Positions 58,471 through 64,000 of a stretch of DNA of 64,000 bases are shown here, one piece after another. Both the position numbers and the translations under genes were made by a program. How positions within the stretch are numbered: the stretch's first letter is position 1; the number at the start of each line of letters is the position of its first letter. The notes below the pieces were generated by a model. The model saw nothing but the letters and a program-made list of their open reading frames with translations. It ran no database searches and was not told where the DNA came from. This DNA is from an uncultured Pseudohongiella sp. Its GTDB lineage: Bacteria > Pseudomonadota > Gammaproteobacteria > Pseudomonadales > Pseudohongiellaceae. The stretch is taken from assembly GCA_902537815.1 (NCBI GenBank), contig CACBCS010000008.1:1-64000 (forward strand), read 5' to 3'.

Positions 58471-60279
58471 ATGATGAACGTTATCGTTGAAAGAGTCACC
58501 GAAGCGATCGCGCTTCGCAGTCAAGAGTCGCGTCGCCGTTATCTTGAGAAAATTGCCAGAGCCGCGGATCGCGGCAAAGGGCGTGCTAACATGGGGTGCA
58601 GTAATCTGGCGCACGGCATGGCAGCGTGCTCCCCTGAGGCGAAATCGCTCATGCAGAGTGAAGCCGCGATTAACCTCGGTATCGTGACAGCCTATAACGA
58701 TATGCTCAGTGCCCATCAGCCTTACGCCGGATACCCCGATCAAATACGTGCCATCGCGCATCAGAATAAGGCCACAGCTCAGGTAGCCGGGGGCGTTCCG
58801 GCGATGTGTGATGGCGTGACTCAGGGTGAAGACGGCATGGATCTTTCCCTGTTCAGTCGCGACACGATCGCTATGTCGACCGCGATTGCGCTTTCGCACA
58901 ACCTGTTCGATGCCGTTATTTGTCTCGGGATTTGCGACAAAATCGTGCCCGGGCTGATGATTGGAGCGCTGTCCTTTGGTCATCTGCCGACACTGTTTAT
59001 CCCCGCCGGACCGATGCCGTCAGGACTGCCGAATTCGGAAAAAGCCAAGGTGCGGGAAGCGTTCGCAGCGGGCGAGGTTGGCCGGCCGCAGCTCATTGCT
59101 GCGGAATCAGCGGCCTATCATGCCCCCGGAACCTGTACCTTTTATGGTACCGCCAACAGCAATCAGATGCTGATGGAGTTCATGGGCCTGCAGTTACCGG
59201 GAGGGTCTTTCGTTAATCCGGACTCGGAACTACGCTCCGCTCTGACCGCTGAGGCGACTCGGCAAGTCATCGAGTTGGCGAAGTCGCAAGACAGCGCCGT
59301 CAGCTTAGGTGCGATTGTGTCTGAAAAAACGCTGGTGAATGCCATGGTTGGACTGCTGGCAACTGGTGGCTCCACGAATCACACGCTCCACCTCGTCGCC
59401 ATTGCCAGAGCCGCTGGCCTGGTGATTAATTGGTCTGATTTTGCCGAGCTGTCGGCCGTAGTGCCTTTACTGGCCCGGGTGTACCCGAATGGGACGGCCG
59501 ATGTGAACCATTTTCATCAGGCTGGTGGTCTGGGGTTTATCATCAGAGAATTACTCGATGCGGGTATTCTGCATGACGACGTTCGCACTGTCGCCGGGCC
59601 CGGCTTGAGGCGATTTTCCCAGAGTCCTGTGGAAGTGAATTACGGGCTCAGATGGCAGCCCGTTGCAAGTCAGTCAGAAGACCGCAATGTGGTCAGAGGC
59701 TGTGATGAGCCTTTTCAGCAGACTGGGGGTCTCAGTCTGGTCGAAGGAAACCTCGGTCGGGCGATCGTGAAGGTTTCTGCTGTGGCTGAGGAAAATCGCC
59801 GTATTCGCGCACCCGCCAGGGTCTTCCAGTCGCAGGAGGCTTTTCTGGCGGCATTCGAAGCCGGAACTCTGAATCAGGATGTTGTGGTGGTGGTTTCTCA
59901 TCAGGGGCCCAAGTCAAACGGGATGCCGGAGCTGCACAAATTGACGCCTTATCTCGGAATTTTGCAGAACAAAGGATTCAAAGTTGCCCTGGTGACGGAC
60001 GGCAGAATGTCAGGCGCCTCCGGGAAAGTCCTTGCGGCTATCCACGTAACGCCGGAAGCCTGTGCCGAGGGTCCGATCAGCCAGATTGAGAACGGCGATG
60101 TCGTAATCATCGACGCCGAGCTTGGTCTCCTGGAGGTTGAAGCCGAATTGGCGAATCGGAATTTCAAATCCACATACAGTTCGGAGCATGAGTCCGGCAT
60201 GGGACGCGAACTGTTCGCTGTCTTTCGACGGGAGGTGGGTCCGGCCGAGAATGGAGCCACAATATTTGAGCTAAGTTAG
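58471..60279 (+). CDS. edd: Phosphogluconate dehydratase
   Basis: Converts 6-phosphogluconate to KDPG, the committing step of the Entner-Doudoroff pathway. A 602-residue IlvD/Edd protein of normal length. Cys residues for the [4Fe-4S] cluster are in RANMGCSNLAHG, ICLGICDKIVPGLMIG and VPAMCDGVTQGEDGMDLSL; LATGGSTNHTLHLVAIARA and VTDGRMSGASGKVLAAIHV complete the family. Two ATGs are adjacent at 58471 and 58474; neither has a clear ribosome site. It is followed by eda after two bases. Confidence 0.97.
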   Translation: MMNVIVERVTEAIALRSQESRRRYLEKIARAADRGKGRANMGCSNLAHGMAACSPEAKSLMQSEAAINLGIVTAYNDMLSAHQPYAGYPDQIRAIAHQNKATAQVAGGVPAMCDGVTQGEDGMDLSLFSRDTIAMSTAIALSHNLFDAVICLGICDKIVPGLMIGALSFGHLPTLFIPAGPMPSGLPNSEKAKVREAFAAGEVGRPQLIAAESAAYHAPGTCTFYGTANSNQMLMEFMGLQLPGGSFVNPDSELRSALTAEATRQVIELAKSQDSAVSLGAIVSEKTLVNAMVGLLATGGSTNHTLHLVAIARAAGLVINWSDFAELSAVVPLLARVYPNGTADVNHFHQAGGLGFIIRELLDAGILHDDVRTVAGPGLRRFSQSPVEVNYGLRWQPVASQSEDRNVVRGCDEPFQQTGGLSLVEGNLGRAIVKVSAVAEENRRIRAPARVFQSQEAFLAAFEAGTLNQDVVVVVSHQGPKSNGMPELHKLTPYLGILQNKGFKVALVTDGRMSGASGKVLAAIHVTPEACAEGPISQIENGDVVIIDAELGLLEVEAELANRNFKSTYSSEHESGMGRELFAVFRREVGPAENGATIFELS

Positions 60280-60281
60280 TT

Positions 60282-60908
60282 ATGGATGCGAAGGGATTTT
60301 TTACAGACATCAAACTGGTTCCTGTAGTCACGCTGGAGCGTCATGAAAATGCCGTAGACCTCGCGCTGTGTTTACGGGATGCGGGGATCCGTGCCATAGA
60401 AGTTACGCTGCGGACTGAGTCTGCTTTGAAGGCTATTGAACTGATTGCTGATGCGGTACCCGATGTTCACGTTGGAGCGGGCAGTGTTCGTGGGGCGGAA
60501 CAGATTTCGATGATCAGAGAGCGGGGAGCACAATTTGCAGTCAGTCCGGGCCATTCGCAAAGTCTGATCAATCAGGTCAAGGCTGCCGGCATGCCGTTTG
60601 TGCCCGGCGCAGCCACCGCGACTGAAATGCTGGCACTCAGGGAAAACGGTTATTCACTCATGAAATTCTTCCCTGCTGAGTTACTGGGTGGCACAAAAAT
60701 GCTGAAGGCCCTGTCGGCTCCTTTACCGGAGATCCGTTTCTTTCCGACCGGAGGCATCAGTGCCGACCTCGTTCAGGGTTATCTGAAGCTTGGCTGTGTG
60801 TCCTGTGTCGGTGGCAGCTGGTTCATCCCTGTTGAACTGCTTGAGGCGAAAAGGTTCAATGACATCAAAACTCTCACGCAGTCCGCATTGCAATTGAGCC
60901 ATGTCTGA
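60282..60908 (+). CDS. eda: KDPG/KHG aldolase
   Basis: Splits 2-keto-3-deoxy-6-phosphogluconate to pyruvate and glyceraldehyde-3-phosphate. A 208-residue class I aldolase with VTLERHENAVDLALCLRDAGIRAIEVTLRTE (catalytic Glu), GAGSVRGAEQISMIRERGAQFAVSPG and the Schiff-base Lys region YSLMKFFPAELLGG; RFFPTGGISADLVQGYL is the phosphate site. Start ATG is two bases after the edd stop. Its end overlaps the glk start by eight bases. Confidence 0.96.
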   Translation: MDAKGFFTDIKLVPVVTLERHENAVDLALCLRDAGIRAIEVTLRTESALKAIELIADAVPDVHVGAGSVRGAEQISMIRERGAQFAVSPGHSQSLINQVKAAGMPFVPGAATATEMLALRENGYSLMKFFPAELLGGTKMLKALSAPLPEIRFFPTGGISADLVQGYLKLGCVSCVGGSWFIPVELLEAKRFNDIKTLTQSALQLSHV

Positions 60909-61866
60909 ACCGACCGTTCTTGTGGGCGATATCGGCGGTACGAACGCCAGATTCGCGATAGCTCGCCCGACCGGGGCCGGATATGAATACGAGCAGGTTT
61001 TGCTGTGCGACGATTTCGTATCGGCTGAGTCAGCTATCCAGCACTATCTTGAAGAGATATCCGCCCCGCCGGTCAGATCCGCTTGCCTGGCCGTCGCCGG
61101 GCCTGTGGCTGCGGGGAGGGCGAGCCTGACTAACAACCGCTGGCTGTTTGATGAAGCCAGTCTACGCGCCACACTCAGCTGCGAGAGAGTCAAGCTTCTT
61201 AATGATTTTGAAGCGGCGGCTCTGGGAATGGCAGAGCTTGGCCCTGCCGATCTGACTCCCGTGGGGAAAGCTGGATTGCCAGATTTGACTCAGACGGAGT
61301 TTGTGACGGCGGTGGTTGGTCCCGGAACCGGTTTTGGTGCTGCGAACCTGATCAAGCGGGATGGCAGGCTGACTTCGCTGAGCGGAGAAGCCGGGCACGT
61401 TGGGTTCGCGCCCGAAAACCCTTTACAGGCTGAACTGCTCGCCAGTCTTGCCAATGAGTTTGATCGGGTCTCGGATGAGCGCCTGGTTTCCGGAAGCGGC
61501 CTGGTGAATATTTATCAATTTCTCGCAGCTCGCAGCCAGACCGCAAGCGAGCGATTTGAAGCGGCGACGATCTTTTCGAGGGTCGAAATGGACCAAATTG
61601 CCCGGCAGGCGGTCGCACTGTTTTTTGAATTGCTGGGGCAGGTGGCGGGTAATTTCGTACTTGCAACAGGGTCTTTCGATGGGCTGTTTATTGCCGGCGG
61701 GATTGTTCAGAGATATCCGGAATTACTTCAAAGCAGTGCTTTCATGGCAGGATTTGAAAATAAAGGGCGTCATCGTGGGCTGATGCAGGCGGTCCCTACG
61801 GGACTGGTCCATCATCCCTTGCCGGGACTTCTTGGGGCGGCGGCCTTCGCAAAAGGCTGGTACTGA
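60901..61866 (+). CDS. glk: Glucokinase
   Basis: Phosphorylates glucose with ATP to glucose-6-phosphate, feeding the operon. A 321-residue ROK-unrelated Glk-type kinase with VGDIGGTNARFAIARP (phosphate-1), LLNDFEAAALGMAEL with the catalytic Asp, VVGPGTGFGAANLI and GEAGHVGFAPENPLQ, all in standard order. The last gene of the operon; its start codon lies inside the end of eda (8-base overlap). Length and motifs are normal. Confidence 0.96.
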   Translation: MSEPTVLVGDIGGTNARFAIARPTGAGYEYEQVLLCDDFVSAESAIQHYLEEISAPPVRSACLAVAGPVAAGRASLTNNRWLFDEASLRATLSCERVKLLNDFEAAALGMAELGPADLTPVGKAGLPDLTQTEFVTAVVGPGTGFGAANLIKRDGRLTSLSGEAGHVGFAPENPLQAELLASLANEFDRVSDERLVSGSGLVNIYQFLAARSQTASERFEAATIFSRVEMDQIARQAVALFFELLGQVAGNFVLATGSFDGLFIAGGIVQRYPELLQSSAFMAGFENKGRHRGLMQAVPTGLVHHPLPGLLGAAAFAKGWY

Positions 61867-62012
61867 GTCAGATTTGTCGGGGACGCGGTTGCGCACTCTT
61901 TTGACAGCCTCTTGTCGGGAAATCGTCATTCAGCGCCTTATGAGCAGCTATGGAGCTGCATTACAGACCGGCGGACATTGTAATTTTCGGGCGATGGTGT
62001 GACACTCGTTTT

Positions 62013-62462
62013 ATGATCCGTAGACGAATTGTACTTCTACTAATGCTGTCACTAGTGGCGCCACTCAATTCCGGAGCAGCGGCATGGATGTCACTGAGCA
62101 TGAGTGAGCAAGGCGAAGCCAATCAGGAGTCGTCAGATGATCACCGACATACTGACCACCCCATGCACGGTGACAGACATGCGCATGGTCAGCACGCCGA
62201 CGGCCACCTCCATTATCCGCAACCGAATGGGTCCGCTCACGACCATCATGGCGCCGCACAGTTGCACGATGCGCATAGTGATGGGCACAGTGAGGCAGAC
62301 TGCGAGTCCGAGTGTCTGTCTTGCACCAACCACTGCTCCAGCCTGGCTCTCTTGAGTCAGCCCAATGAGAGCGAGAACGGAAATCTGGCCTTTGCCTCGT
62401 CTCCGTCCCATTGCCTTTCAAGTCTTGCGGAAAAGCTTCTGCGCCCACCCATCCTCGTCTAG
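62013..62462 (+). CDS. Exported histidine-rich protein, putative metal-binding
   Basis: A 149-residue protein with a signal peptide (IVLLLMLSLVAPLNSGAAA). The mature protein is very rich in His and Asp (DDHRHTDHPMHGDRHAHGQHADGHL, then DAHSDGHSEAD) and has a C-terminal Cys cluster CESECLSCTNHC. The layout resembles DUF2946-like copper-associated proteins. Start at 62013 is chosen for the signal peptide; no ribosome site is seen, and the frame opens 21 codons earlier. It may bind or sense copper, zinc or nickel in the periplasm (inference). A beta-barrel-like gene follows. Confidence 0.68.
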   Translation: MIRRRIVLLLMLSLVAPLNSGAAAWMSLSMSEQGEANQESSDDHRHTDHPMHGDRHAHGQHADGHLHYPQPNGSAHDHHGAAQLHDAHSDGHSEADCESECLSCTNHCSSLALLSQPNESENGNLAFASSPSHCLSSLAEKLLRPPILV

Positions 62463-62693
62463 TCGGAGTTGGCTAGGCTCTTCGGCTCCTGCCAGTGACC
62501 AGTCCGGATACTCTTTGCTTTTTCATGTGCATTCCAGAAGCAATCTGGCCCAAGTATGTGTTTTGCGAGTTCTTGGCTCGGTCCACTCTCCACCCCTAGA
62601 TATTTGAATTGTTCGAAGCATCAGCGCTTGCAGCGGTTAATTTGCCGTCAGGGCTGCAGCTCGGACACAGGGTCTGACTAGACGGTGTCAACG

Positions 62694-62703
62694 TCTCGCG
62701 AGA
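62694..62703. promoter_or_regulatory. Perfect 10-bp palindrome TCTCGCGAGA upstream of the last gene
   Basis: A 10-base perfect palindrome lies 23 bases before the ATG at 62727 in an otherwise unassigned 264-base gap. It could be an operator for a dimeric regulator, but palindromes this short occur by chance. Confidence 0.3.
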
Positions 62704-62726
62704 GAAAGGCGCCTTGGGAAAGAAAA

Positions 62727-63848
62727 ATGTTACTAACACAAGTTTGCGCAAGGGGTCGCTTGAGAGCGATCGTCTTGCTCTGTTTTGGGGGCGCGCTGAG
62801 TTCTCTGTTTTCGATGGCGTCGCCTGCTTGGGGACAAGAGAGTGATACTCTGGATGTGCCTATGATGCGCCGCGCACTCGGTATGTCCGGACTGAGGAGA
62901 AGTATCGCGCTGGATACCCCCCTCGGGGCACTCTTAATGAGAAACAATACGTACCGCATTGCGAAGCTCTCTTCTGCGGCCGTCCCCGCTGGCGACAGGA
63001 AATTTGGCTCTTCAAGTGCGATTGGTCAGTTCAATTCTGTGTTGGACATCGGGCACTCAGGCGGCACAGCCTTTTTTCTCCAGACGACTGCCAGACACGT
63101 TGATTTTGAGGTGTCTGATCTGCTTAAAGCCAGCGTCAAGCGCCTCGATCTGGGCATCATGGCGATGCGCAACAGCAGTGAGGGGAACCCGCAATATCTT
63201 GGCCTCAGTGTTATCTCGGAAGACAATACTGGCAGGCCGCAATTTGTGGATGGTTACAGGATTGGCGATGGTGTCGGGCTCAGGCTGGAGGGCGGAGCAA
63301 AAATTTCCGACGCCTGGGCGGTCTCCTTCAGATCGGAATTTCTGAACTGGCAGGGTGAAAACGGGATGAATCGACCTAACCTCATGCCCCAACCAATGGT
63401 CAATCCAATTGATAATGGCAGGATGTTTTCTAACGTAGATATCATCAGGGCCGCTAATGCCTTTGGTGGAAGAGGGCAATGGCGTACCGGGCTGCACTAT
63501 CTGTCAAATCAGTATGAACCGCAGCAAAACAACTTTGGCATGACGGTCACGGAGCCGTTCGGAGATCATGAGCGCCTAGGGTTTTTCCGGACCGGCTATC
63601 TGCAGATGTGGCCTCTGGCAAGTATCCCCGGCGCGATGGCTTATATAGAGGCCAATATTGACCGGGAGTTTGAGAATAATATGGATCGATTTCTGTCAGA
63701 CAAAACCATAGTCTCTGCGAAGGTGGGTGTGAACTGGACCTTTGCGCCTTCACGCCAGCTACTGCTGGAATGGCAGCGGTTCAACGGGACTGAAGGCATA
63801 CGGTCCCGAAACGGGCTGTTGATGACAATTCTGCTGGATGATCTTTAA
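62727..63848 (+). CDS. Exported putative outer-membrane beta-barrel protein
   Basis: A 373-residue exported protein with a signal peptide ending SPAWGQE. The mature protein shows alternating polar and hydrophobic strands (VDFEVSDLLKASVKRLDLGIM, RTGLHYLSNQYEPQQNNFGMTV, AMAYIEANIDREFEN) and ends LLMTILLDDL, consistent with a beta-barrel, but the final residue is not the usual Phe. I do not recognise a family. ATG at 62727 is favoured by the signal peptide; GGGAAAG is upstream. GTG at 62685 is an alternative start. It may work with the histidine-rich neighbour upstream. Confidence 0.65.
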   Translation: MLLTQVCARGRLRAIVLLCFGGALSSLFSMASPAWGQESDTLDVPMMRRALGMSGLRRSIALDTPLGALLMRNNTYRIAKLSSAAVPAGDRKFGSSSAIGQFNSVLDIGHSGGTAFFLQTTARHVDFEVSDLLKASVKRLDLGIMAMRNSSEGNPQYLGLSVISEDNTGRPQFVDGYRIGDGVGLRLEGGAKISDAWAVSFRSEFLNWQGENGMNRPNLMPQPMVNPIDNGRMFSNVDIIRAANAFGGRGQWRTGLHYLSNQYEPQQNNFGMTVTEPFGDHERLGFFRTGYLQMWPLASIPGAMAYIEANIDREFENNMDRFLSDKTIVSAKVGVNWTFAPSRQLLLEWQRFNGTEGIRSRNGLLMTILLDDL

Positions 63849-64000
63849 CGCATGGGCGGCGCTTCTGACGCGGCGCTTAACGCTCGGAATTTGCCCAGAG
63901 GCGCTCGCTTTGCATGGGTTTTTTCTGTGCTGTGGTTGGGAGTTTCTCATCCGCTAGGCCGCGAGATGCGAGGGCGCGGTCAGTTCGGGCTTGAATGATG

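Noticed and set aside
1-64000. tRNA, rRNA, CRISPR arrays, IS elements, prophage or att sites
   Set aside because: None could be recognised in a manual read of both strands; a dedicated scan (tRNAscan, Rfam, ISfinder) would be needed to exclude them.

Overview
The window reads as part of the chromosome of a Gram-negative, aerobic, heterotrophic bacterium, most likely a marine or aquatic gammaproteobacterium. Evidence for this is the many Sec, Tat and lipoprotein signal peptides, PQQ dehydrogenases, a TonB-dependent receptor remnant, a complete Entner-Doudoroff operon, and DUF1501/DUF1800 and DUF6152 genes. The assignment is inferred from gene content, not from a marker gene. By eye the bulk of the DNA is moderately GC-rich. 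Two stretches look clearly AT-richer and may be acquired: 39.7-43.1 kb and 55.1-56.2 kb. I saw no tRNA, rRNA, CRISPR array, intact insertion sequence or prophage gene, and no gene-free gap over 300 bases. The longest gaps, 53316-53575 and 62463-62726, show nothing I can support apart from one palindrome.

Layout. 0-12.4 kb: an M28 peptidase cut by the left edge, a DUF1800-DUF1501 pair, a divergent cyclophilin, a Ddn-like reductase, a MaoC hydratase, a secreted protein next to a cytochrome c/copper monooxygenase-like protein, a luciferase-like oxidoreductase and a Tat-exported sulfite-oxidase-family enzyme. 12.4-17 kb: a frameshifted VOC gene, dienelactone hydrolase, DUF6152 and two paralogous secreted proteins of unknown function, then a flavin reductase. 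17-33 kb: uptake and catabolism of amines, peptides or amino acids, with a POT transporter, two class III aminotransferases, two APC permeases, two YtcJ-type amidohydrolases, a secreted metallo-beta-lactamase-fold protein, a PNPOx-like protein, an ABM protein and an exported methyltransferase-like protein. 33.5-38.5 kb: NIPSNAP protein, a pilin 3' remnant, and two divergent PQQ dehydrogenases (a membrane glucose-dehydrogenase type and a soluble alcohol-dehydrogenase type).

38.5-43.1 kb holds the most interesting locus. An OxyR-like LysR regulator lacking the peroxidatic cysteine is transcribed with a small lipoprotein and an enoyl-CoA hydratase. Divergent from it are a protein resembling iota-class carbonic anhydrase and a SulP transporter very like the bicarbonate transporter BicA. 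The shared intergenic region carries an OxyR-style ATAG/CTAT operator array with exact spacing. I read this as a possible regulated bicarbonate acquisition module.

43.1-55.1 kb: a NosR/NirI-like FMN-binding membrane protein, small membrane and lipoprotein genes, an EamA exporter, a small gene with a premature stop, a second DUF6152 pair, a TPR protein, a glycerol-type aquaporin, an exported FMN hydroxyacid oxidase, an amidohydrolase, a lectin-like secreted protein with a triplicated 3' end, and a nitroreductase. 55.1-56.1 kb: a TonB-dependent receptor C-terminal remnant. 56.3-61.9 kb: a tightly coupled zwf-pgl-edd-eda-glk operon. With the PQQ glucose dehydrogenase this gives intracellular and periplasmic routes for glucose. 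62-64 kb: a histidine-rich exported protein and a putative outer-membrane protein.
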